A model generated the notes under the pieces. It was not told the origin of the DNA. It saw nothing but the letters and a program-made list of their open reading frames with translations, and did not search any database. Shown here piece by piece: positions 1-5,789 of a stretch of DNA of 11,949 bases. Source of the stretch: UBA993 sp964436815 (lineage in GTDB: Bacteria > Bacillota > Dethiobacteria > DTU022); contig CAYTER010000057.1 of assembly GCA_964436815.1 (NCBI GenBank), positions 1 through 11,949 on the forward strand. The letters are read 5' to 3'. The translations under genes were made by a program, and so were the position numbers. Within the stretch, counting starts at the first letter, position 1. The number at the start of each line of letters is the position of its first letter.

Positions 1-19
1 AAACTGGAGGAATTACTTT

Positions 20-334
20 ATGGGCACGTGTACTGAATGCGGCACCAGAAAGGCGCTTTTCTGTGCGGAATGCGTCGACGACATCATGATCGGTCACGGC
101 TATCTGCTTGGCGAGCGGTTTTATCAGGGCAGACTACAGATGATGCACCGCCTTGAAAGCGTGCGGCGGCTGGAAGGGGTTACGGCGGCAGTGGAAGCGG
201 CCCGCATCACCGGCGATCAATACATGTATATGGAGGATAAAGCGCTCTTTGACTACGGCGTAATGGTTGGTGCGCTTGAGTATGTGGAAAAGACAGTCAC
301 AGCAATTGAAAAAGAACGGGTCGCGAAGCAGTAA
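20..334 (+). CDS. small cysteine-rich (putative zinc-binding) protein, unknown function
   Basis: I do not recognise this 104-residue protein. It starts at an ATG with a good GGAGGA ribosome binding site 8 bases upstream. The N-terminus carries two CxxC pairs (C4/C7 and C15/C18), which could form a compact zinc-binding knuckle. The rest reads as an amphipathic, mostly helical segment with two predicted helices (about residues 28-62 and 70-100) and no membrane segment. The spacing fits a small zinc-ribbon adaptor or DNA/RNA-binding protein, but no catalytic residues are evident. It sits just inside the left edge, so any upstream operon partners are not visible. It ends 33 bases before the first large palindrome of the abiEi control region. 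That the ORF is a gene is fairly sure; its role is not. Confidence 0.7.
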   Translation: MGTCTECGTRKALFCAECVDDIMIGHGYLLGERFYQGRLQMMHRLESVRRLEGVTAAVEAARITGDQYMYMEDKALFDYGVMVGALEYVEKTVTAIEKERVAKQ

Positions 335-366
335 CCGCGGTCTGCCCGGTTTGTTATTTAAGATGT

Positions 367-396
367 CCTGCATATGGTATATATACCTTATGCAGG
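367..396. promoter_or_regulatory. palindromic operator 1 upstream of abiEi promoter
   Basis: A 30-bp near-perfect palindrome: an 8-bp arm CCTGCATA, the core GGTATATATACC (itself a perfect 12-bp palindrome) and the complementary arm, with one mismatched pair beside the core. The 18-bp core TATGGTATATATACCTTA recurs exactly in the second palindrome about 109 bp downstream, centre to centre. AbiEi antitoxins are known to repress their own promoter by binding paired inverted repeats, so this is probably an AbiEi operator. No T-tract follows, so it is not a good terminator for the preceding gene. Confidence 0.7.
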
Positions 397-449
397 ATTT
401 GTATATTATCGCCTAAAAACGCAAAAAAGGTGCATTTTAATGGGTTTGG

Positions 450-458
450 TGTTATAAT
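450..458 (+). promoter_or_regulatory. extended -10 promoter for abiEi
   Basis: TGTTATAAT is a perfect TATAAT hexamer (453-458) with a TGn extension. It lies between the two palindromes, about 86 bases before the chosen abiEi start. No good -35 hexamer is present at 17 bp, which is tolerable for an extended -10 promoter. The transcript would start near 464-466 and carry the second palindrome in its leader. Confidence 0.55.
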
Positions 459-476
459 GGCCTTAATTTAACAGGG

Positions 477-504
477 TTGTCTATGGTATATATACCTTAG
501 ACAA
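477..504. promoter_or_regulatory. palindromic operator 2 in the abiEi leader
   Basis: A 28-bp near-perfect palindrome with arms TTGTCTA and TAGACAA around the same 18-bp core (TATGGTATATATACCTTA) as the palindrome at 367-396. The outer arms differ completely in sequence between the two copies, yet each remains self-complementary. It lies just downstream of the predicted transcription start, where a bound repressor would block initiation or elongation. In the RNA it could also fold into a hairpin. Confidence 0.7.
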
Positions 505-543
505 TGCCTTAAAGTAAAAAGGTTACCGTATGAGGTGTTTTTC

Positions 544-1464
544 ATGATCAATAAAGTCAAAGGCAGAGGTAAGCCGGGCAAGCTGCAGCTGATGGAGCGG
601 GCTAAAAAGCAGTTTATCCGCGACATTGAAAACTATACACAGCGGCTCAACAAGCAGGTGTTTTCTGAAGCTGAAATAAGTGCCCTGCTCGATATGTACA
701 AGGCCGATCAGGTGCTTTACGCAACCACCCGCCTGAAGGAATTTATCGATTTCTTGATCGATCAAAAGATCCTGATCGGGATCAATATTGACACCCCTTT
801 TGGCAGCGGTAAAACGAAAAAATATGCCTTTGGCGATGTGTCGGAGTTTGAGATCGCGCTGGCGATTCAATCGGGATCATATTTGAGTCATTACAGCGCC
901 ATGTACTTACACGGGCTGATCGAAAACATTCCGCAGGTGATCTATACCAATAAGGAGCAGAGCAGAAAGCCGCGCTACGGCTCCGATCTAACGCAGGTAA
1001 GCCTTGATCGGGCCTTCGCCCGACCGATGCGTAAAACAAAGCAGATCGCCCGGTATGATCGCTTTCAAATCTACCTGCTCAACGGCAAATACACCGGCAA
1101 CCTGGGTGTAATCGATCACGATCTAAACGGGATCACGATCCGGACCACCGGTCTGGAAAGAACGCTGGTTGATGCAGTAGTGCGTCCTGACTATTCTGGC
1201 GGGATCGAAGAGGTTTTGAAGGCTTTCGCCGCGGCAAAAGGCGAGGCTTCGGTTAACAAGATGCTGGCGATTTTAAAGAAGATGGACTACATGTATCCCT
1301 ACCATCAGGCAATCGGCTTTTACCTTGAAAAAGCGGGCTACAAAGAAAGCGTGCTTCAACTGGTTGAAGAGTTGGATATTGAATATAACTTCTATTTGAC
1401 CTACCAGATGACCGATAAAGTGCTCAACGATCGCTGGAAGCTTTACGTTCCAAGGCGGTTTTAA
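544..1464 (+). CDS. abiEi: AbiEi-family type IV antitoxin / transcriptional regulator
   Basis: Antitoxin of an AbiE-type type IV toxin-antitoxin or phage-abortive system. In this family AbiEi represses the abiE promoter and neutralises AbiEii without forming a stable complex. I chose the ATG at 544 (306 aa), preceded at 6 bases by GAGGTG; a GTG at 535 would overlap that site. The N-terminal third (roughly residues 10-95) reads as a winged-helix region. It is followed by the family hallmark SHYSAMYLHGL with the downstream IP, then TTGLERTLVDAVVRP and a nearby GG (about 200-222), which match the AbiEi C-terminal domain. The gene is normally directly upstream of its toxin on the same strand. Here the toxin gene lies on the opposite strand and the two overlap at their 3' ends by 41 bp. 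Two identical-core palindromes flank its promoter, fitting autoregulation. The assignment comes from motif recognition, without a search. Confidence 0.82.
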   Translation: MINKVKGRGKPGKLQLMERAKKQFIRDIENYTQRLNKQVFSEAEISALLDMYKADQVLYATTRLKEFIDFLIDQKILIGINIDTPFGSGKTKKYAFGDVSEFEIALAIQSGSYLSHYSAMYLHGLIENIPQVIYTNKEQSRKPRYGSDLTQVSLDRAFARPMRKTKQIARYDRFQIYLLNGKYTGNLGVIDHDLNGITIRTTGLERTLVDAVVRPDYSGGIEEVLKAFAAAKGEASVNKMLAILKKMDYMYPYHQAIGFYLEKAGYKESVLQLVEELDIEYNFYLTYQMTDKVLNDRWKLYVPRRF

Positions 1465-2329
1465 GGCTTTCGACCAGCTGCACCACATAGTCAAAGTAAA
1501 AATCAAAAGCCTCTAATTGATAGTCGGCGGGCACGGTGGCCATTACCGCCTGAAAATCAAGGCGGTGGAATTCGGCTTCATCCTGAATCTGTGAAAGCAG
1601 CTCCAGCGGCACTTTTTTGGCAGCGAAGATCTTTTCCAGCAACTCCAGATTTGCCGGATCATGCAGGTCGGCGCGAAGATGTCGCTTTTCTACAAAGATA
1701 TAGATATCAAAGAAATCGCGCCCCCGGGCCCGGGGCTTTTGCGTTGGAACAATGGTGCAGTAAGCTTCCGTCTGCTGGCAAAGGGCCCGCAGCTTTTCAT
1801 ATACTATCATAACCGGCGTATAAACATAGATCCGGTGCCCCTCCAGCTCTCGCGGCTCCTTTACGGAGCAGAATTCATGCTTGCTGATATCAGCCTTGAA
1901 TGTTTTCTTTTGATCTTCCCGCACAGTGACAGCTCGTCTGCGCAGGGCGGCAAGTTCGGTCCGGTAGGTTTCAAATTTGCTGCTCTCGATAATTTTAAAT
2001 TCAAGCTGGTAGCCGCCCCAGAAATCCTTTTTGTTTTCATCCAGCTGCGCCGGCCGCGGTTCCAGGCGGACATCAAAAACATGATAGCCGCGCTCGATAA
2101 AAGTTTTATCAAACGCACTCTCCAGCTTCACCCTTACTGCTTCTAATTCGCCTTCTTCAAAGTCATCACACATCGATACATCGATATCCTGTGAAGCGCG
2201 GTAATCGAGCTCATAAACAAGGTTAATTGCGTTACCGCCCTTGAGAACAAAAACCTCCATCAGGTCATCATCTGAAAAGAGGGCAACTATTGCCAGCCTT
2301 CTTATCTCTTTGAGTTTATTGATATCCAT
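1424..2329 (-). CDS. abiEii: AbiEii/AbiGii-family nucleotidyltransferase toxin
   Basis: Toxin half of an AbiE pair, a DNA polymerase-beta-like nucleotidyltransferase. Studied family members are bacteriostatic GTP-binding enzymes, and some relatives modify tRNA. From the ATG at 2329 the protein is 301 aa, close to the usual ~300. It shows the catalytic motif FVLKGGNAIN (G31-G32) followed 16 residues later by the metal-binding DID (D48-D50). A central FWGGYQLEFKI matches the third motif, and RGRDFFDIYIF the C-terminal RDxxD motif. Active-site residues look intact, so it should be active. The start is uncertain: neither this ATG nor an in-frame TTG at 2371 (315 aa) has a convincing ribosome binding site. 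It is convergent with the antitoxin gene and has its own putative promoter, so the two are not co-transcribed. That is unusual for AbiE. Confidence 0.83.
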   Translation of the reverse strand: MDINKLKEIRRLAIVALFSDDDLMEVFVLKGGNAINLVYELDYRASQDIDVSMCDDFEEGELEAVRVKLESAFDKTFIERGYHVFDVRLEPRPAQLDENKKDFWGGYQLEFKIIESSKFETYRTELAALRRRAVTVREDQKKTFKADISKHEFCSVKEPRELEGHRIYVYTPVMIVYEKLRALCQQTEAYCTIVPTQKPRARGRDFFDIYIFVEKRHLRADLHDPANLELLEKIFAAKKVPLELLSQIQDEAEFHRLDFQAVMATVPADYQLEAFDFYFDYVVQLVESLKTALERKASSDR

Positions 2330-2392
2330 AGCTAAATCTATTCGGCAGCTGCCGGGCAGTTCCTGTGTCAAGAGAACAACTTAATTTTTTCT

Positions 2393-2420
2393 ATGATATA
2401 ACTCTACGGCACATCTTCAA
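2393..2420 (-). promoter_or_regulatory. putative promoter for abiEii
   Basis: On the minus strand TTGAAG (2420-2415) and TATCAT (2398-2393) are separated by 16 bp, placing a start near 2386, about 57 bases before the ATG at 2329. The plus-strand decamer over the -10 region, CTATGATATA (2391-2400), differs at one base from CTATGGTATA in the abiEi operator, so it might be a weak half-site. This rests on consensus matching in AT-rich DNA and is tentative. Confidence 0.3.
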
Positions 2421-2532
2421 ACCTATCTATGTGAGCTATATTCAAATATCCAAGATATTCGCCATCCTTAATTATTTCTATGTATTGCCCAAAACCTATA
2501 TGGGTAGTATAAAGGCAGGCTATGAACCTCAC
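2404..2532 (-). pseudogene. 42-codon orphan reading frame without a clear start (gene remnant?)
   Basis: Between abiEii and the 231-aa gene the minus strand holds an open frame, open from 2574 to a TAG at 2404, whose translation looks coding (for example YIEIIKDGEYLGYLNIAHIDRF). No ATG occurs. Possible starts are GTG at 2532 and TTG at 2538. A ribosome-binding-like GGTGAGG (2533-2527) precedes an ATA codon at 2523, so a lost ATG is conceivable. I do not recognise the family. It could be a genuine ~40-residue protein with a non-ATG start or the tail of a decayed gene. Confidence 0.35.
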
Positions 2533-2567
2533 CCCCAAGTCTTTTATCCCAGAGTAACTATTTAACC

Positions 2568-3263
2568 CTACCTTTTATTTAACTGATCCTTGAATTTTAT
2601 CGCAAAATCAACTAAATCGACAACATTTCTAATCGCTATTTCTTCAAGATGTACTATGTTTTCTTTTCTCTTTAGTTTTGGTTCACAAATTTCTGGAAAT
2701 GTGTAATAAAGCATTGAAGCGTTGTATAGTTTCTCTATCAGTTTAAATATATTCTCTACAAACCAGTTATCAGCTTTGCGAAACCCAATAAATAAAGTAA
2801 GCATGTACTTCAAGGCTTCGCTCATGTTGTAGAGATTGGAAAGGAAAGTTTTTTTATTACCTTCCTCCATTTCAATCAATGCATTTTTGAGGGCACCAAA
2901 GTTATTTTCAGCATCAAAAGTGCTTTTTATATATTGCAAATACTCTTCATCGCTCGCTATTCTTAAGCTTGGGGTATCGAAGCCTGCTGCAGTTCGAACT
3001 GTGGAAAGTATTGCGTTTATTGTGATGTTAAGGTTTTCTATTAATTTTTCTTTTGATCCCCTCCAATGCTTAACTTCTTTATAATCTATAATAAAATATA
3101 CAACCAGACCGGCAATAACACCACCGCTAACTGATAATAAGGCAGACACAACATCTTTAGTAAATAAACATAACCCTTTAAAATGGATTAATAGAGCTAA
3201 GCCAGTGGTTGCTACAAAAACAATGATCAATATGCAGGCTAAACCGCTTCTTCTCTGGCCCAT
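2568..3263 (-). CDS. predicted membrane-anchored helical protein, unknown function
   Basis: A 231-residue protein with a textbook AGGAGG site 6 bases before its ATG, so it is very probably translated. Two N-terminal hydrophobic segments (about residues 9-27 and 38-60) predict a helical hairpin in the membrane with a short loop between them. A basic stretch follows (YKEVKHWRGSKEK), then roughly 165 residues of amphipathic helices with no recognisable catalytic motif. The layout resembles small bacterial two-TM proteins with a cytoplasmic helical sensor or effector domain, some of which occur beside defence genes. I recognise no family and claim no function. It is not in an obvious operon: the remnant at 2404-2532 lies downstream and the AT-rich gap upstream. 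Its coding strand is clearly more AT-rich than the replication genes, which fits a separately acquired cargo gene. Confidence 0.7.
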   Translation of the reverse strand: MGQRRSGLACILIIVFVATTGLALLIHFKGLCLFTKDVVSALLSVSGGVIAGLVVYFIIDYKEVKHWRGSKEKLIENLNITINAILSTVRTAAGFDTPSLRIASDEEYLQYIKSTFDAENNFGALKNALIEMEEGNKKTFLSNLYNMSEALKYMLTLFIGFRKADNWFVENIFKLIEKLYNASMLYYTFPEICEPKLKRKENIVHLEEIAIRNVVDLVDFAIKFKDQLNKR

Positions 3264-3408
3264 CCTTTGCCTCCTCCAGTTTATTCTCTATAATCCCATT
3301 TTATTTCTTCACCGCTTAATTTGCTTCAATTTAATAAATTATATAAAAATAAAATATCTGGCGGCAAGACTGTAGATCGCATTTGCTTACGTATACCAAA
3401 GCTGTTTT

Positions 3409-3513
3409 TTACTTATTTCTTCCAATTCTTCGGTTGACATACTGTCGGCTAATTATTTCCACCTTTTTTCTACGTTTTCCTTTTTGCTTTGTTATAACCA
3501 TTGGTGCAAACAT
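3409..3513 (-). CDS. very small basic ORF or gene remnant (34 aa)
   Basis: Minus-strand frame from ATG 3513 to TAA 3409, encoding a strongly basic 34-residue peptide (VITKQKGKRRKKVEIISRQ in the middle). A second overlapping frame begins with ATG at 3440 and gives an acidic 17-residue peptide starting MSTEELEEISKKQLW. The acidic run reads more naturally as the continuation of the basic one, so this may be a frameshifted remnant of one small protein. The ribosome binding site is poor. The composition suggests a nucleic-acid-binding scrap, but I cannot assign it. Confidence 0.25.
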   Translation of the reverse strand: MFAPMVITKQKGKRRKKVEIISRQYVNRRIGRNK

Positions 3514-3648
3514 CCTATGCTTAATTTATTAGTTAATAATAGGCAGACCGTCTTCACCCCGGTCACAATAAAGACGCGTAAAAATCTCAAACACAAATTT
3601 TTATAGTAGCCATTGTAATATTATTTACCAGGTGTTATTATAACATAA

Positions 3649-3660
3649 ATTAACGTTAAT
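3649..3660. promoter_or_regulatory. perfect 12-bp palindrome upstream of the rep operon
   Basis: ATTAACGTTAAT lies 37 bases before the start of the small HTH gene. It overlaps a possible -35 (TTAACG) for a TACTAT -10 at 3674-3679, and lies just downstream of an alternative -10, TATAAC (3639-3644). Its position fits an operator for autoregulation by the HTH protein or control by Rep. Short AT-rich palindromes do arise by chance. Confidence 0.35.
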
Positions 3661-3696
3661 TCACTTAAATTAATACTATTAGAGGATTGATCAATA

Positions 3697-3888
3697 ATGA
3701 CAGGTAAACTACTTAGCCCTGAAGCCGTGGCCGAAATGATAGGTGTTTCACCTGCTACAGTCCGGATCTGGCTGCGAAAAGGCACCTTGAAAGGCATCAA
3801 GGTTGGCGAAGGCAGGTTGTGGAGAATCAGTGAAAAAGATGTCCAGGAGTTTCTCTATAAAAACGAAGCCGGTTCTGCCGACAATTAA
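3697..3888 (+). CDS. small excisionase/MerR-type HTH DNA-binding protein heading the rep operon
   Basis: This 63-residue protein is essentially one winged-helix DNA-binding domain of the excisionase (HTH_17) type. LLSPEAVAEMIGVSPATVRIWLRKGTLKGIKVG forms the two helices and turn, and RLWRISEKDVQEFL the wing and last helix. AGAGGA lies upstream of the ATG with about 10 bases of spacing. The replication initiator starts 25 bases downstream on the same strand, so the two are probably co-transcribed. A paralogue of the same length sits directly upstream of parA at 9149 (27 of 63 residues identical; 25 of 40 across residues 6-45). The likely role is control of the rep operon, or loading/bending at the origin. 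Excisionase function is less likely because no integrase gene is visible beside it. Confidence 0.78.
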   Translation: MTGKLLSPEAVAEMIGVSPATVRIWLRKGTLKGIKVGEGRLWRISEKDVQEFLYKNEAGSADN

Positions 3889-3913
3889 ACCACTTGAGGC
3901 GGTGTTCTGAACA

Positions 3914-5332
3914 ATGCAGGAACAACTAATAAAAAAGGCAGAAAAACTGCTTAAAATTAAAACCGTCCGGGATATATATGATAATATTCTGCCCCATAAT
4001 GAGCATTTTAAGCCTGACAACGATCCTTTAGATAAGGCATTTTTGGTCAGTGAAATAATCCTGCGTTTAGGCGAAGGTCCTGAAATTGAAGAAATGGCTG
4101 CAGCCTGCGACCGGGGCCCTGAACTCAACCTGCCTGGATCGGATACCAAAATTGACCTTGAAGACTACTCCAAGGAATTGGTCAATAAAACATCCCAGCA
4201 AATGCTTGATGCTATGGATAAGGCACTCGAACTGCACAAAGAAAAGCGTCTTGTTTTGAAAAAACCGGAAGACGATTATACAAAAGATTTTATTGAAATT
4301 GCCAGTTCCCAGCTCTACCACAACTTCAGGGACCGCATATCAACCGGCAGGTTTGAAATACCGGATGGCGAAAAATGGCCGGTTGCCGACCTCAGCAGTA
4401 AAGTTTTGAAAAGTAAGGCCTACATTATGCCTGACCGCGATGAGCCGATTGTTGGTGATAACCTGCGTGAGCTGCAGACCTTAATGGCCAGCAAGGTTAC
4501 TGACCTGGCTAAAGAAGGTGATATCGCTGCAGATGTCTTTGATATAGTTACCGCAAAATGGCTAAAAGAGGCGAAACATTATGAAGCAATGGTTACGCTC
4601 ACAGCTGATGATATTTTAAAGGCAAGGGGTTTGCTGCCGCGGCTTGGTGGTAAAGGTAAACGCGGCGGCTACCGGGAACATCAACGCAAGGAAATTCAAC
4701 AAAAGATAGATGTTTTATCCTATACATGGGTAACGGTTGAAGAGATGGAAATTGTAGAGGTTGTAAAGGGGAAAAGAAAGGTTACAAAGTGGCGCGGTGA
4801 AAGCAAGGCAATTGCTTTAACCAGCCGTTTTGGGCAAATCAGAACCGATGGCAGCACCGATGCCTTCGCCTGGCGTTTAAGGCCGGGGGACGTTTTTGCA
4901 AAGTTCCTTTTCGGCCCGGGCAGGCAAACAGCCCTGCTCTCACAGAAAGCGCTTAATTATGATCCTTACCGTCAAAAATGGGAAAAACGCCTGGCTCGCT
5001 ATTTAGCATGGATCTGGCGCATCAGCAGCGCAAGGACGCAGGAAGGCCTGCTTGTTAAAACACTGCTTGACGCTGTTAACATGGATGTTGATCGGAACAG
5101 GCCCAGCAGGACCCGCGAACGCCTGGAAGAAGCTTTGGACTGTCTCCAGGAAGACAGGGTAATAACTGCCTGGCAGTATGATACCCTTGATGAAAACATG
5201 ACATCAAAACGCGGCTGGTGGCGTAATTGGTTGGATTGTAAAATAATAATAACCGCCCCCACCAGTGTTATTACCCAGTACAAAAAAATTAAGGAAAAGG
5301 CCGGCAGCGAATACCTGTTAGATAAAAACTGA
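3914..5332 (+). CDS. rep: plasmid replication initiator protein (Rep)
   Basis: A 472-residue protein that I identify as the replication initiator from its C-terminal winged-helix region and its position beside an iteron array. Residues about 356-455 (WEKRLARYLAWIW, then PSRTRERLEEALDCLQ, then GWWRNWLDCKIIITAP) have the form of the DNA-binding winged helix of iteron-binding plasmid Reps. A central glycine- and lysine-rich stretch (about 239-260, GLLPRLGGKGKRGGYR) precedes a segment that is probably the other DNA-binding half. The first ~150 residues are charged and helical and match nothing I know. The start is ATG 3914 with GAGGCGGTG 9 bases upstream. The gene follows the small HTH gene by 25 bases, and the repeats begin 10 bases after its stop codon, the usual rep-oriV order in many theta plasmids. 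No nicking or TOPRIM motif is seen, which argues against rolling-circle replication. Confidence 0.78.
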   Translation: MQEQLIKKAEKLLKIKTVRDIYDNILPHNEHFKPDNDPLDKAFLVSEIILRLGEGPEIEEMAAACDRGPELNLPGSDTKIDLEDYSKELVNKTSQQMLDAMDKALELHKEKRLVLKKPEDDYTKDFIEIASSQLYHNFRDRISTGRFEIPDGEKWPVADLSSKVLKSKAYIMPDRDEPIVGDNLRELQTLMASKVTDLAKEGDIAADVFDIVTAKWLKEAKHYEAMVTLTADDILKARGLLPRLGGKGKRGGYREHQRKEIQQKIDVLSYTWVTVEEMEIVEVVKGKRKVTKWRGESKAIALTSRFGQIRTDGSTDAFAWRLRPGDVFAKFLFGPGRQTALLSQKALNYDPYRQKWEKRLARYLAWIWRISSARTQEGLLVKTLLDAVNMDVDRNRPSRTRERLEEALDCLQEDRVITAWQYDTLDENMTSKRGWWRNWLDCKIIITAPTSVITQYKKIKEKAGSEYLLDKN

Positions 5333-5341
5333 TTCTTTACG

Positions 5342-5364
5342 AATCGTCCTTATCTTGGCAGAAA
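5342..5364 (+). repeat. outlying iteron 1
   Basis: Exact copy of the repeat (core TCGTCCTTATCTTGGCAG, preceded by AA and followed by AAA), starting 10 bases after the rep stop codon. It lies 107 bp upstream of the next copy. Its TTGGCA is a near -35 hexamer 20 bp before TATAAT at 5381, so bound Rep might also influence local transcription. Confidence 0.8.
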
Positions 5365-5448
5365 TAGTAGTATCCTTTCTTATAATCCTTAAAATATACG
5401 TAACCTGCTGACTTTATAGTCAGGGCTAAGCCCTTTAAATCATGAAAA

Positions 5449-5471
5449 AATCGTCCTTATCTTGGCAGAAA
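5449..5471 (+). repeat. outlying iteron 2
   Basis: Second exact 23-base copy of the repeat, in the same orientation. It starts 65 bp before the phased cluster, close to three 22-bp units. Confidence 0.8.
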
Positions 5472-5513
5472 CCTTAAATTGGCCTTTTTTATTGTTAAAA
5501 ACCATAAAAACCG

Positions 5514-5602
5514 AATCGTCCTTATCTTGGCAGAAAGTCGACTTTATCATGGCAGTAAATCGTCCTTATGATTACAGTAAATCGTCCTTATCTTGGCAGA
5601 AA
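5514..5602 (+). repeat. cluster of four iterons in exact 22-bp register
   Basis: Four tandem units start at 5514, 5536, 5558 and 5580, a strict 22-bp period or two helical turns, so Rep molecules would align on one face of the DNA. The first and fourth are exact copies of the outlying iterons. The second keeps TCG and ATGGCAG-like right-half bases but differs at 5 of 23 positions. The third keeps the left half (AATCGTCCTTAT) and has a diverged right half, also 5 mismatches. Strong outer and weak inner sites are a notable arrangement. Confidence 0.85.
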
Positions 5603-5641
5603 AATAGTAGAACAGCCATTATTATAAGGCAATCTGAAAAC

Positions 5642-5668
5642 TAACTATCTTAACTATATTAACTATGT
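5642..5668 (+). repeat. three 9-bp AT-rich tandem repeats, probable DNA unwinding element
   Basis: TAACTATCT, TAACTATAT and TAACTATGT follow one another directly, and a fourth unit begins TAAC before the GC-rich ACCGGG. The array starts 40 bp after the last iteron. Iteron origins usually carry such AT-rich direct repeats as the site of first strand opening, so this is the best candidate here. Confidence 0.55.
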
Positions 5669-5675
5669 TAACCGG

Positions 5676-5705
5676 GTAAAGGGTTTCTTTTATGAAACCC
5701 TTTAC
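5676..5705. other. 12-bp perfect inverted repeat (hairpin) in the origin
   Basis: GTAAAGGGTTTC and its exact complement GAAACCCTTTAC are separated by the 6-base loop TTTTAT. No run of T follows on either strand, so a simple intrinsic terminator is unlikely. Next to the AT-rich repeats and 85 bp before the primase-helicase gene, it could be a single-strand initiation hairpin for primer synthesis or a regulator site. Confidence 0.6.
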
Positions 5706-5789
5706 TGTTAAAATAAGAAAAACACTTGAATGATACAGCTGGCGGAACCGTAAGATTAAAGCCGAAACAACTATATAAGGGGTGTTTAA

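Larger units (their letters stand above)
3264..3696. other. 433-bp AT-rich intergenic region
   Basis: No convincing full gene. The left part is the leader of the minus-strand membrane protein. The middle contains a 34-codon minus-strand frame (listed separately). The right part is the control region of the replication operon, with a perfect 12-bp palindrome ATTAACGTTAAT at 3649-3660 and several AT-rich hexamers that could serve as -10 boxes (TATAAC at 3639-3644, TACTAT at 3674-3679). I see no RNA gene and no iteron copy here. Confidence 0.5.
5333..5789. other. oriV: iteron-containing replication origin region (oriV)
   Basis: This gene-free stretch between rep and the primase-helicase gene holds six copies of a ~22-bp repeat, an AT-rich 9-bp tandem repeat and a 12-bp perfect hairpin. 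Such clustering next to rep is the standard plan of an iteron-regulated theta origin. I find no exact DnaA box (TTATNCACA), so opening may depend mainly on Rep, though a degenerate box cannot be excluded by eye. Between the outlying iterons lie a TATAAT (5381-5386) and a short AGGGC/GCCCT inverted repeat. A plus-strand open frame at 5462-5644 simply translates the repeats and is not a gene. Confidence 0.75.

Noticed and set aside
337..366. Terminator for the first gene (AACCG/CGGTT stem)
   Set aside because: The stem is only about 5 bp with a 10-base loop and the T-rich tail is interrupted; too weak to call.
1661..2146. 161-codon plus-strand ORF opposite abiEii
   Set aside because: It lies wholly antisense to a gene with intact nucleotidyltransferase motifs and has no recognisable domain.
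2343..2354. Perfect palindrome CGGCAGCTGCCG near the abiEii start as an operator
   Set aside because: It is a single short GC-rich palindrome inside or next to the possible N-terminal coding extension, with no second copy in the window, so chance is a sufficient explanation.
3697..3888. Phage-type excisionase (Xis) with an attachment site
   Set aside because: No integrase gene or att-like repeats are visible, and the paralogue ahead of parA argues for a plasmid operon regulator.
5342..5602. CRISPR array as an explanation for the regular repeats
   Set aside because: The units abut at 22 bp without spacers, inner copies are degenerate, no cas genes are present, and the position beside rep fits iterons.
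5462..5644. 60-codon plus-strand ORF in the origin
   Set aside because: It is the iterons read in one frame (repeated SSLSWQK), has no ribosome binding site, and its codons follow the 22-bp repeat instead of a protein pattern.
5676..5705. Rho-independent terminator at the 12-bp hairpin
   Set aside because: No T-tract follows the stem on either strand, so it is listed as an origin hairpin instead.
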